Assembly (NCBI GenBank): GCA_028277845.1
Contig: JANQFL010000117.1
Coordinates: 1 to 64,000 of the forward strand
From: Sneathiellales bacterium
GTDB lineage: Bacteria > Pseudomonadota > Alphaproteobacteria > JANQFL01
Direction of reading: 5' to 3'
DNA length: 64,000 nucleotides
This document shows, in pieces, positions 55,860-64,000 of this stretch (positions within the stretch are counted from its first letter, which is position 1; each line of letters opens with the position of its first letter). The translations under genes were made by a program, and so were the position numbers. The notes beneath the pieces are model-generated. The model searched no databases. It saw only the letters and a program-made list of their open reading frames with translations, and was not told the DNA's origin.

Positions 55860-56774
55860 TTATTTCGCCAGAAATTCCCGAATTATCCGATTAATCCGGT
55901 CAGGTTCCTGATGAAAGACCCAGTGGCCGGCTCCCTCGATCCGGTGAAGGGTCAGGTCTTCGACAATGTCATCAAGGCCATCCAGCAGGCTGGGCCGCAG
56001 GGCCGTGTCGTTCATGCCCCAGATGACGCAGGTCGGCACCCGAACCCGGAAGTCCGCCGGATCCAGGTCCGGCGGTGGCGGGCCGTCGTAACCACCGTCT
56101 TCGTTCGGTGGACGCAGCGGCGAGGCCTTGTACCAGTTGAGACCGGCCTCCAGGGCGCCGGGTTGGGACCAGGCTTCCAGATAGGCGGCCTTGTCGGCTG
56201 CACTGACGACGCCGTTGGTATCCCAGCTCCCGAATGAAAACCGCCACAGCATGGCATAGTCGTCCCGCGCCAGTTTTTCCGCCGCCTGCGGCATACGGAA
56301 GAAGTTCATGTACTGGCTGCCGGCGATCTGGTCGGGATTGGATTTCAGATCCCGGGCGAACAGGGCCGGATGGGGCGCATTGAGAATGACCAGTTTCTCG
56401 ACCATGTCGGGATGGGCGATGGCGAAGTTCCAGGCGATGGCGCCGCCCCAGTCATGGGCCACCAGCACGCAGGAGCTTTGCCCCATAGCACGGATGAACT
56501 GGCGCAGATCCTCGACGATGAACTGCGGGCGGTATTCGCCCACACCCTTGGGTTTCGAGGACAGGTTGAAGCCGCGCATGTCCGGCGCGACGGCCAGATG
56601 GTCCTGGCCGAATTCGACCAACTGGTGGCGCCAAGTGTACCAGAAGTCGGGGAAACCATGCACGAATACCATGGCCCGACCACCGCCCTTGCGGGCGTAA
56701 TGCAGGCGCACGCCATTGACTTCGGCGTAGTCGAACGAAATGCCCGCCCCCTCGGCGTCGAATTCAGCCATCAC
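55860..56774 (-). CDS. Alpha/beta hydrolase, epoxide hydrolase/haloalkane dehalogenase type
   Basis: The 304 residues have VFVHGFPDFWYTWRHQL (HGxP oxyanion motif), the nucleophile Asp in VAHDWGGAIAWN, an Asp in IWGMNDTALRP and the His in GAGHWVFHQEPD. An Asp nucleophile with HGxP fits soluble epoxide hydrolases and fluoroacetate dehalogenases. The start overlaps the end of trmJ by 11 nt; two Met codons are adjacent. Last gene of the nadE-to-hydrolase run. The distance to the reductive dehalogenase (14 kb) gives no reason to link them. Confidence 0.88.
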   Translation of the reverse strand: MMAEFDAEGAGISFDYAEVNGVRLHYARKGGGRAMVFVHGFPDFWYTWRHQLVEFGQDHLAVAPDMRGFNLSSKPKGVGEYRPQFIVEDLRQFIRAMGQSSCVLVAHDWGGAIAWNFAIAHPDMVEKLVILNAPHPALFARDLKSNPDQIAGSQYMNFFRMPQAAEKLARDDYAMLWRFSFGSWDTNGVVSAADKAAYLEAWSQPGALEAGLNWYKASPLRPPNEDGGYDGPPPPDLDPADFRVRVPTCVIWGMNDTALRPSLLDGLDDIVEDLTLHRIEGAGHWVFHQEPDRINRIIREFLAK

Positions 56775-57534
56775 TTGTCGTTCCCCGTTGCGTGCGCCGG
56801 GCCAGCGCCTTGATGATGCCGCGCAGGGTGCGCACGTCCTGTTCCAGCAATTCGGCCCGCTGGAAGATGTTGCGCAGGTTGCGCACCATGGACGGCTTCT
56901 TTTCCGGCACCGGCGCGAAATAGCCGGCCTCGTCCAGGCTGTTTTCCAACTGATCCAGCATGCCGATCAGTTCTTCCTTCGTTGCCGGCCGCTCGCCGGT
57001 CTCCGGGACGGGCTGCGCCCCGGGCGGCGGTGCGGTGAAGCACTCATAGGCCATCACGGCCACGGCCTGGGCCAGGTTGAGGGATTGAAACGCCGGATTG
57101 AGCGGCACCGTCAGTACCGTATCGGCCAGAACCACGTCCTCGTTGGTCAGACCGGAGCGCTCCCGCCCGAACAGAATGCCGAATTTCCGGTCTTGTTTAT
57201 CCTCACGCATGGTAGCGATGGCTTCGCGTGGAGAAACCACCGGCTTGGCCATTTCCCGGCGGCGGGCGGTGGCGGCAAAGACCCCTTGCAAATCCCCCAC
57301 CGCCTCTTCCGTCGTATCGAACACGCGGACGAAATCGATGACGGCCGTCGCGCCCGACGCCATGGCGATGGCCTTCTGATTGGGCCAGCCGTCGCGGGGA
57401 TTGACGATGCGCAGGTCGGTCAGGCCGAAATTGTGCATGACCCGCGCCGCCGCACCGATGTTTTCGCCCATTTGGGGTTCGACCAGGATGATCGCCGGGT
57501 TCAGATTGGTCTGCTGCTGTCCACTCATGGCCAT
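56764..57534 (-). CDS. trmJ: tRNA 2'-O-methyltransferase TrmJ
   Basis: The 256 residues are a SpoU/SPOUT methyltransferase: ILVEPQMGENIGAAARVMHN, FGILFGRERSGLTNEDV and LNPAFQSLNLAQAVAVMAYE, the three knot motifs. TrmJ methylates position 32 of tRNAs. The C-terminal ~80 residues form the usual helical extension. One base separates its start from the rarD stop. Confidence 0.92.
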   Translation of the reverse strand: MAMSGQQQTNLNPAIILVEPQMGENIGAAARVMHNFGLTDLRIVNPRDGWPNQKAIAMASGATAVIDFVRVFDTTEEAVGDLQGVFAATARRREMAKPVVSPREAIATMREDKQDRKFGILFGRERSGLTNEDVVLADTVLTVPLNPAFQSLNLAQAVAVMAYECFTAPPPGAQPVPETGERPATKEELIGMLDQLENSLDEAGYFAPVPEKKPSMVRNLRNIFQRAELLEQDVRTLRGIIKALARRTQRGTTSDG

Positions 57535-57535
57535 G

Positions 57536-58465
57536 TCAGTCGATTCGCCCGGCGGTCTTTATATCACGGGCCGGCTTGAAGGAATCGCGGGAATACAGCA
57601 CCAGCGCCAGCCAGATCAATCCGAACGTGACCATGTGGGTCCGAGTGAAAGCCTCGCCGTAGGCGAACACCGCGAGCAGAAACTGCATGGACGGCGCGAT
57701 GTACTGGAACAGGCCCACCGTCGACAGCTGCAGCCGCCGCGCCGCCGCCGCGAACCACAGCAGCGGCAGAGCCGTGATCACGCCGGTCAGCACCATGAAG
57801 AACAGGTCCCGGTCGATACCCGGCTGGTAGACCGCGGTATCGCCCAGCCACACCAGATACCCGATGGCGAACGGCACCATCAGTAGGGTTTCAACGAACA
57901 GCCCATCCAGGGATTCCACCTTTATGACCTTGCGCACATAACCGTAGATGCCGAACGTTCCGGCCAGCCACAGCGAAATCCACGGCAGCCGTCCGAAGCC
58001 GACGGTCAGGATAAGCACCGCGACGCCGGCGAGGACGACGGCGACGGTCTGCAACGGGCTCAGGCGTTCGCGCAGCATCACCATGCCGATGACGACGGAC
58101 AGCAGCGGGTTGATGTAATAGCCCAAGCTGGTTTCCAGAACCTGGTCGGAATTGACGGCCCAGATGTAGATAAACCAGTTACCCGAGAGCAGCACCGTCG
58201 TCAGGAACAGCCACAGTACCTGCTTGGGCGCACGGAACACCCGCATCACTGATTGCCAACGCCGGCCGACGGTGACCAGCACCGCAACGAAGGCGACCGA
58301 CCAGAAAATTCGGTAGGCCAGGATTTCGTCCGCCGGAATGTGGTCGAGAAACTTGAAGAACGCGGGATTAAAGCCCCACAATACGAACGCCAGCATGGCG
58401 TACGTGGCACCGAGGCGTTTGATTTGGGCGGTATCCTGTGTCTGCGCCGATGTGTCCGCGGTCAT
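57536..58465 (-). CDS. rarD: RarD-type EamA permease
   Basis: The 309 residues with ~10 membrane helices match RarD: AMLAFVLWGFNPAFFKFLDH, EILAYRIFWS, GNWFIYIWAVNSDQVLETSL, GYYINPLLSVVIGMVMLRER and QYIAPSMQFLLAVFAYGEAF. RarD proteins are DMT-superfamily permeases with poorly known substrates. The start overlaps the cimA stop by 4 nt. Confidence 0.92.
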   Translation of the reverse strand: MTADTSAQTQDTAQIKRLGATYAMLAFVLWGFNPAFFKFLDHIPADEILAYRIFWSVAFVAVLVTVGRRWQSVMRVFRAPKQVLWLFLTTVLLSGNWFIYIWAVNSDQVLETSLGYYINPLLSVVIGMVMLRERLSPLQTVAVVLAGVAVLILTVGFGRLPWISLWLAGTFGIYGYVRKVIKVESLDGLFVETLLMVPFAIGYLVWLGDTAVYQPGIDRDLFFMVLTGVITALPLLWFAAAARRLQLSTVGLFQYIAPSMQFLLAVFAYGEAFTRTHMVTFGLIWLALVLYSRDSFKPARDIKTAGRID

Positions 58466-60078
58466 TCCGCCGCCGCCAAACCCGCGGGTGCGTCATCCTT
58501 CAGCAGCTTGTACGTAATGCTGTCCAACAGTGCATCGAACGACGCGTCGACGATGTTGGGCGACACGCCGACCGTGAACCAGCGGTTGCCCTTGCTGTCG
58601 GCGCTTTCGATCATGACCCGGGTGACGGCGGCGGTACCCTGGGTGAGGATACGGACCTTGAAGTCCACCAGCCGCAGATCATCGATATAGGACGAATATT
58701 TGCCGAGGTCCTTGCGCAGCGCATTGTCGAGCGCATTGACGGGGCCGTTGCCCTCGCCGACCGACATCAGCCGTTCGCCGTCGACCACGACTTTGACCGT
58801 GGCTTCCGAGACCGTAATCAACTCGCCGACCGCGTTGTGGCGGCGTTCGACGATGACGCGGAAGCTTTCCACATCGAAATAGTTGGGCACGGCGCCGAGG
58901 GCACGGCGGGCCATCATCTCGAAACTGGCTTCGGCACCGTCGTAGGAATAGCCCTGGAATTCCTTCTCTTTGACCTCGTCGACCAGCCGGTTGATCTTGG
59001 GATTTTTCGGATCGACCACCAAGCCGATCTCGCGCAGCCGGGCCAGGATGTTGGAGCGGCCGGCCTGATCGGACACCAGGATGTTGCGTTTGTTGCCGAC
59101 CGATTCCGGCGGCACGTGCTCGTAGCTGCGCGGGTCCTTCTCCACCGCCGAGGCGTGCAGCCCGCCCTTGTGGGCGAACGCGGCCGCGCCGACATAGGGC
59201 GCGTGCCGGTCGGGCGCGCGGTTGAGCTGTTCGTCCAGCATGCGCGAAGCCGCAGTCAGGTGATGCAGCCGCTCCGCCGTCACGCCGGTCTCGAACTTGC
59301 CGGCGTAGCCCGGCTTCAGCACCAGAGTCGGGATGATCGACACCAGATTGGCGTTACCGCAGCGCTCACCCAGGCCGTTCAGGGTACCCTGTACCATGCG
59401 CACGCCGGCCCGCACGGCGGCGAGCGAGTTGGCCACCGCGTTGTCGGTGTCGTTGTGGCAATGGATGGCCAAGTGATCGCCCGGGATCACTTCGGCCACA
59501 TCGCCGACGATGGCCTCGATTTCCTCCGGCAGCGTGCCGCCATTGGTGTCGCACAGCACGACCCAGCGGGCGCCGGCGTCGTAGGCCGCCTTGACGCAGG
59601 CCAGGGCGAAGTCTGGGTTGGCCTTGTAGCCGTCGAAGAAGTGCTCGGCGTCGAACAGGGCCTCGCGCTTGCGCTGCACCACGGCGGTGATGGAATCGGA
59701 AATCAGGCCGATGTTTTCGTCGTTGGCGATGTTCAACGCCACGTCGACATGGAAGTCCCAGGTTTTGCCCACCAGGCAGACGGCGTCGACCTGGGCGTTC
59801 ATCACCGGCACCAGGCCGGGATCGTTATCGGCGCTGCGGCCCGGCCGCTTGGTCATGCCGAACGAGGTCAGCTTGGCCGTCTCCAGCTTGGGCGCGTCGT
59901 CGAAGAACGCGGTGTCGCCCGGGTTGGCGCCGGGCCAGCCGCCCTCGATGTAATCGACGCCGAGTTTGTCCAGGGCCTGGGAAATGGCGCGCTTGTCCTC
60001 GACACTGAAATCGACGCCCTCGGTCTGAGCGCCATCCCGAAGCGTGGTGTCGAAGAGATAGATGCGTTCGCGCTTCAT
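58462..60078 (-). CDS. cimA: Citramalate synthase
   Basis: The 538 residues match the long CimA family: catalytic DTTLRDGAQTEGVDFSVEDK, LCDTNGGTLPEEI, HCHNDTDNAVANSLAAVRAG, GERCGNANL, and a C-terminal LeuA-like dimer domain from ~400. It condenses pyruvate and acetyl-CoA to citramalate, a threonine-independent way to isoleucine. The ATG at 60078 overlaps the cysS stop (ATGA) and has GGAGG upstream, better than the Met 5 codons before it. Confidence 0.93.
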   Translation of the reverse strand: MKRERIYLFDTTLRDGAQTEGVDFSVEDKRAISQALDKLGVDYIEGGWPGANPGDTAFFDDAPKLETAKLTSFGMTKRPGRSADNDPGLVPVMNAQVDAVCLVGKTWDFHVDVALNIANDENIGLISDSITAVVQRKREALFDAEHFFDGYKANPDFALACVKAAYDAGARWVVLCDTNGGTLPEEIEAIVGDVAEVIPGDHLAIHCHNDTDNAVANSLAAVRAGVRMVQGTLNGLGERCGNANLVSIIPTLVLKPGYAGKFETGVTAERLHHLTAASRMLDEQLNRAPDRHAPYVGAAAFAHKGGLHASAVEKDPRSYEHVPPESVGNKRNILVSDQAGRSNILARLREIGLVVDPKNPKINRLVDEVKEKEFQGYSYDGAEASFEMMARRALGAVPNYFDVESFRVIVERRHNAVGELITVSEATVKVVVDGERLMSVGEGNGPVNALDNALRKDLGKYSSYIDDLRLVDFKVRILTQGTAAVTRVMIESADSKGNRWFTVGVSPNIVDASFDALLDSITYKLLKDDAPAGLAAAE

Positions 60079-61454
60079 CCTGCGCGCCTCCATGTTGTGC
60101 CCCCGGGGCCGTCCTCCAGCAACACGCCCTGGGCCGCCAGGTCATCGCGGATCCGATCCGCCTCGGCGAAGTCCTTGCTCTTGCGGGCCGCAAGGCGGCG
60201 GGCAATGAGGTCCTCGATCTCCGTCGCCTCGGGGCCGTCGCCCCCTTCCTGGAACCAGGCTTCCGGATCCTGTTGCAGCAGGCCGATGACGGCGCCGCTG
60301 GCCAGTAGGGCACCCTTCAGCCGGACCTTATCGTCCGCGTTGTCTGCCTTGTTGGCCTCGCCGGCCAACGCATACAACACGGCCAGGGCTTTCGGCGTAT
60401 TGAGGTCGTCCTCGAGCGCCGCGATGAAATTCGCGTCGGCCTCCGATTGGTCCACCTGGACATCGGCCAGTTGCCGCAAGGCATTGTAAAGCCTGTCCAA
60501 ATTGGTTTTCGATTGGCGCAGGCCATCGGCGGTCCAGTCGAGCGGCTGGCGGTAGTGCCCGGTCAGCATGTTGAGTCGGATCACCTCGCCCGGCCAGTCG
60601 TCGAGCAGGTCGTGCACGGTGGTGAAGTTGCCGAGCGACTTGGACATCTTCTCGTGTTCCACGGTGACGAAACCGTTGTGCACCCAATAGCGCACGAACG
60701 GCGCGCCGTCGTGGGCGCAGGTGCTTTGCGCCACTTCGTTTTCGTGGTGCGGAAAAATCAGGTCACGCCCGCCGCCGTGGATATCGAATGTCAGGCCGAG
60801 CACCTTGGCGCTCATGGCCGAGCATTCGATGTGCCAGCCCGGCCGGCCCCGGCCCCACGGGCTGTCCCAGCCCGGCAGGTCATCGCTCGACGGTTTCCAC
60901 AGCACGAAGTCCGCCGGATCGCGCTTGAACGGCGCCACCTCGATCCGCGCGCCGGCGATCATGTCGTCGCGGTTACGGCCCGACAGGCTGCCGTAGTTGG
61001 GATCGGACGGCACATGGAACAGCACATGGCCCTCGGCCTCGTAGGCGTGGCCCTTGACGACCAGCGTCTCGATCATGGCGATCATCTCGCCGACATGCTC
61101 GGTGGCGCGGGGCTCAGAATCGGGCCTGAGCGCGCCCAGCGCGTCCATATCCGTGTGGTAGGCGGCGATGGTGCGGGCCGTGATGGCGCCGATGGGCTCG
61201 CCGCTTTCCTGGGCCGCCGTGTTGATCTTGTCGTCGATGTCCGTGAAGTTGCGCACATAGGTGACATGATCGGCGCCGTATTCCTGACGCAACAGGCGAT
61301 ACAGCACGTCGAACACGATGACCGGCCGGGCGTTGCCGATATGGGCGAAGTCGTACACCGTCGGCCCGCAGACATACATGCGTACGTTGGCGGGGTCGAT
61401 GGGTTCGAACGCCTCCTTGCGGCGCGTCAGCGTATTGTACAGATCGATGGTCAC
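60075..61454 (-). CDS. cysS: Cysteinyl-tRNA synthetase
   Basis: The 459 residues are a complete class I synthetase: YVCGPTVYDFAHIGNARPVI with the HIGH-type motif, zinc ligands including the Cys in WHIECSAMS, HHENEVAQSTCAH, and KMSKSLGNF. It charges tRNA-Cys. It lies between gltX (21 bp upstream) and cimA (overlapping). Confidence 0.98.
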   Translation of the reverse strand: MTIDLYNTLTRRKEAFEPIDPANVRMYVCGPTVYDFAHIGNARPVIVFDVLYRLLRQEYGADHVTYVRNFTDIDDKINTAAQESGEPIGAITARTIAAYHTDMDALGALRPDSEPRATEHVGEMIAMIETLVVKGHAYEAEGHVLFHVPSDPNYGSLSGRNRDDMIAGARIEVAPFKRDPADFVLWKPSSDDLPGWDSPWGRGRPGWHIECSAMSAKVLGLTFDIHGGGRDLIFPHHENEVAQSTCAHDGAPFVRYWVHNGFVTVEHEKMSKSLGNFTTVHDLLDDWPGEVIRLNMLTGHYRQPLDWTADGLRQSKTNLDRLYNALRQLADVQVDQSEADANFIAALEDDLNTPKALAVLYALAGEANKADNADDKVRLKGALLASGAVIGLLQQDPEAWFQEGGDGPEATEIEDLIARRLAARKSKDFAEADRIRDDLAAQGVLLEDGPGGTTWRRAG

Positions 61455-61475
61455 GGCGGTTACAGTCCGGAAAAA

Positions 61476-62816
61476 TCACACGTTTTCTCCCCGCAACCGG
61501 GCTTTGGCGCGGGCTGAGCCGATAAGGGGTAGCAGATTCTTCATTTCCGGTCCACGCTCCTGCCCGGTCAAGGCCAGGCGCAGGGGATGAAACAGCCCTT
61601 TTCCCTTGCGCCCGGTCTCGGACTTGAGCGCCCCCGTCCAAGCGGGCCAGGTTTCCAGCGTGAGCTCGCCGTCCGGCAGCCGCTCGGCCGCCAGGGCGCA
61701 GAATTCAACATCCTCGATCACCGGTTCGATGGGATCGTGCACGATGTGCCACCAGGCGACCGCATCGGCCAGCACGTCCAGATTGCCCTGTACCGCTTGC
61801 CAGAACGTCTCGTCGGCGGCGTCAAGATCCAGGGCCCGCAAGCGGTCCGCCACCGCCGCGAACGGCAGGGCGTGCAGGATCTTGGAATTCAGGCGCTTGA
61901 GATCTTCGGGGTCGAACTTGGCCGGTGTGCGGGCGAAACGGGAAATTTCGAACCCGGCCAGCACGTCGGCCATGGCGCCGTGCGGCTCCACGGGGTCGGC
62001 CGAGCCCAGCCGGGACAACAGGCTGACCACCGACATGGCCTCGATGCCCTCGTCCCGCAGGCTTTCCAGCGACAACGAACCGAGCCGCTTCGACAGTCCC
62101 TCGCCACTGGCGCCGGTCAGCAACGCCATGTGGGCGAAGGCCGGCGCCTCGGCACCGATGGCCTTGAACATCTGGATATGCTCGGCGGTGTTGGTGACGT
62201 GATCCTCGCCCCGCACCACGTGGGTGATCGCCATGTCGGCGTCGTCGACCACCGAGCAAAGATGATAGAGCGGCGAGCCGTCGGAGCGGATCACCACCGG
62301 GTCACTGACCGATGCCATGTCGATCACCACCTTGCCCCGCACCAGGTCGTCCCACTCGACGACCTCGCGATCGAGCTTGAAGCGCCAGTGGGGCTGGCGG
62401 CCTTCGGCCTCGTATGCGGCGATCTGTTCGCTGCTCAGGTCCAGGGCGGCGCGGTCGTAGACCGGCGGCTTGCGCTGGGCGAGCTGCAATTTGCGCTTGC
62501 GCTCCAGTTCCTGCGGCGTTTCATAACAGGCGTACAACCGCCCGTCCTGTTTGAGTTTTTCGATCACCTCGGCATAGCGGTCGAGACGGTCGGATTGCTT
62601 GTGTTCCTCGTCCCAGGCCAGGCCGAGCCAGATCAGGTCATCGCGGATGGCCTGGGCGAATTCTTCGGTCGAGCGATCCTCGTCGGTGTCGTCGAGGCGC
62701 AGCACGAACGTACCACCGGCCGCCTTGGCGTACAGCCAGGTCACCAATGCCGTGCGCGCATTTCCGACATGCAGTAGTCCGGTCGGGCTGGGTGCGAAAC
62801 GGGATTTCACGGTCAT
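61476..62816 (-). CDS. gltX: Glutamyl-tRNA synthetase
   Basis: The 446 residues are a class I synthetase: [18 protein letters not shown] with the HIGH-like motif, [12 protein letters not shown] for the Glu pocket, [20 protein letters not shown] and [10 protein letters not shown] for the KMSKS-like loop. Alphaproteobacteria often have two GltX copies, so it could be either. The start overlaps the nadE stop by 4 nt. Confidence 0.95.
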   Translation of the reverse strand: MTVKSRFAPSPTGLLHVGNARTALVTWLYAKAAGGTFVLRLDDTDEDRSTEEFAQAIRDDLIWLGLAWDEEHKQSDRLDRYAEVIEKLKQDGRLYACYETPQELERKRKLQLAQRKPPVYDRAALDLSSEQIAAYEAEGRQPHWRFKLDREVVEWDDLVRGKVVIDMASVSDPVVIRSDGSPLYHLCSVVDDADMAITHVVRGEDHVTNTAEHIQMFKAIGAEAPAFAHMALLTGASGEGLSKRLGSLSLESLRDEGIEAMSVVSLLSRLGSADPVEPHGAMADVLAGFEISRFARTPAKFDPEDLKRLNSKILHALPFAAVADRLRALDLDAADETFWQAVQGNLDVLADAVAWWHIVHDPIEPVIEDVEFCALAAERLPDGELTLETWPAWTGALKSETGRKGKGLFHPLRLALTGQERGPEMKNLLPLIGSARAKARLRGENV

Positions 62817-64000
62817 GAGTTTCCGCCTGTCTTGTTGCCGGTGTCCACGTCGCGGAACCCGCTGGTAATGGGATAACGCCGCTCGCGGCCGAAGCTGCGG
62901 CGGGTGATCTTGACCCCCGGCGGCGCCTGACGGCGTTTGTATTCGGCGACATACAACATGTGTTCGACCCGGTTGACCAGCTCACGGGCATGGCCGCGGC
63001 CGATGATCTCGTCGACCGGCATTTCCTGCTCCACCAGGCAGTGCAGGATGTCGTCGAGCACGTCATAGGGCGGCAGGCTGTCCTGGTCCACCTGATCGGG
63101 CGCCAGTTCCGCGCTGGGCGGCTTGGTGATGATGTTGCGCGGAATGACTTCGCCCTCGGGGCCGTCGAGCCACGGAAGATGGTCGGTGTTGCGCCACTCC
63201 GACAGCGCATAGGCCGTCATCTTGTAGACGTCCTTCAGCACCGAATAGCCGCCCGCCATGTCGCCGTACAAGGTGGCGTAACCGACCGACATCTCCGACT
63301 TGTTGCCCGTCGTCAGCAGCATGTGACCGAACTTGTTGGACATGGCCATAAGGATGATACCGCGGATGCGGGCCTGGATGTTTTCCTCGGTCGTGTCGCG
63401 CTGACGCCCGGCGAAGACGTCGGACAGCATGCCGTCGAAGGCGCCCACGGCCGGTTCGATGCCGATGGTGTGGTAGGTCATGCCGAGATTGCGGCAGCAT
63501 TGCTCGGCATCGGCGACGCTGTGGTCGGACGAATAACGCGACGGCATCAGCACGCCGATGACCTTGTCCGGCCCCAGGGCATCGACCGCAACCGCGGCGC
63601 TGAGGGCCGAATCGATACCGCCCGACATGCCCAGTAGCACCCCGGGAAACCGGTTCTTGGTCACATAATCGCGCAGACCCGTGACCATGGCCGCGTAAAT
63701 CCCCGGCAGGCGATCGAGCGGCGCGGCCCGGTCGGCTCTGACGCATTGCCAGCCGTCGCCGTCACGCTGCCAGGTGGTCGTCAGCAGCCCTTCGCGCCAC
63801 GCCGGCAATTGTACGGCCAACTGCCGGTCGGCGTTGAGCACGAAGGAGGAGCCATCGAACACCAGTTCGTCCTGGCCACCCAGTTGATTGACGTACATCA
63901 GCGGCAGGCCGCTCTCCACCACCCGCGCCACGGCCAGGTTCAAGCGTTCGTCGGACTTGTCCAGCTCGAAAGGCGAGCCGTTGGGCACGACGAGAATTTC
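62813..64000 (-). CDS. nadE: Glutamine-dependent NAD synthetase (5' truncated by the window)
   Basis: The frame is open to the window edge; ~395 C-terminal residues are visible. They begin in the nitrilase-type glutaminase domain ([20 protein letters not shown]) and contain the whole synthetase domain: P-loop [55 protein letters not shown]. It makes NAD from deamido-NAD with glutamine. First visible gene of the minus-strand run to trmJ. Confidence 0.96.
   Translation of the reverse strand, partial: EILVVPNGSPFELDKSDERLNLAVARVVESGLPLMYVNQLGGQDELVFDGSSFVLNADRQLAVQLPAWREGLLTTTWQRDGDGWQCVRADRAAPLDRLPGIYAAMVTGLRDYVTKNRFPGVLLGMSGGIDSALSAAVAVDALGPDKVIGVLMPSRYSSDHSVADAEQCCRNLGMTYHTIGIEPAVGAFDGMLSDVFAGRQRDTTEENIQARIRGIILMAMSNKFGHMLLTTGNKSEMSVGYATLYGDMAGGYSVLKDVYKMTAYALSEWRNTDHLPWLDGPEGEVIPRNIITKPPSAELAPDQVDQDSLPPYDVLDDILHCLVEQEMPVDEIIGRGHARELVNRVEHMLYVAEYKRRQAPPGVKITRRSFGRERRYPITSGFRDVDTGNKTGGNS

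Overview
The window is about 64 kb of GC-rich, gene-dense chromosome from what looks like a free-living alphaproteobacterium, possibly Rhodospirillales-like and marine. Support for this: a DUF1476 gene (zeta-type inhibitor of the F1Fo-ATPase) diverges from a purC-purS-purQ-purL-bolA-grxD run, and a GTTC-N7-GTTC LexA box, the alphaproteobacterial form, precedes a gene pair that includes recQ. No rRNA, tRNA, CRISPR array, phage or intact insertion sequence was seen. The species assignment is inference. LAYOUT. 1-5.9 kb: the end of a chemotaxis receptor, a BioF2/GNAT acyltransferase converging on a polysaccharide deacetylase, an orphan LivH-type permease with a lipoprotein-like N-terminal domain, and a DksA/TraR protein. 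5.9-10.6 kb: a small acyl-CoA operon (SDR, acyl-CoA dehydrogenase, hotdog thioesterase) diverging from a TetR gene, then an amidase. 10.8-16 kb: an SOS-type box, a VOC protein and recQ, a methyltransferase, a 54-bp relic of the EamA gene lying 1.1 kb downstream, an HD-GYP phosphodiesterase and the intact EamA transporter. 16-19.7 kb: a fused HyuA-HyuB oxoprolinase/hydantoinase. 19.8-35.3 kb: a nucleotide/nucleoside salvage island. Two periplasmic phosphatases make nucleosides, a BMP-type ABC importer takes them up, and Cdd, PNP, DeoA, DeoB, DeoC and an ALDH16-type aldehyde dehydrogenase break them down. A RutR-like TetR gene sits in the middle, behind three tandem TTGAC-N6-GTCAA boxes. 35.3-41.3 kb: a small secreted unknown, then an operon that reads as the LipS1-LipT-LipS2-sLpl(AB) lipoate assembly system, in which the ligase carries a C-terminal alpha/beta-hydrolase domain. 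41.4-43.3 kb: a cytoplasmic reductive dehalogenase and a MarR gene behind a near-perfect 28-bp palindrome that covers the -10 box. 43.3-48.7 kb: ATPase zeta, the pur genes, bolA and grxD, closed by a strong terminator. 48.9-55.8 kb: PAS histidine kinase, beta-HAD dehydrogenase, an HSL-type esterase that appears to lack its nucleophile strand, a DLH-family lipoprotein, a protein of 20 MORN repeats, and rpsD with its own promoter and terminator. 55.9-64 kb: a compact minus-strand operon nadE (cut by the window end)-gltX-cysS-cimA-rarD-trmJ-alpha/beta hydrolase. The most interesting items are the ligase-hydrolase fusion in the alternative lipoate pathway, the MarR/reductive dehalogenase palindrome, the triplicated operator of the nucleotide-salvage island, and the SOS-box VOC-recQ pair.
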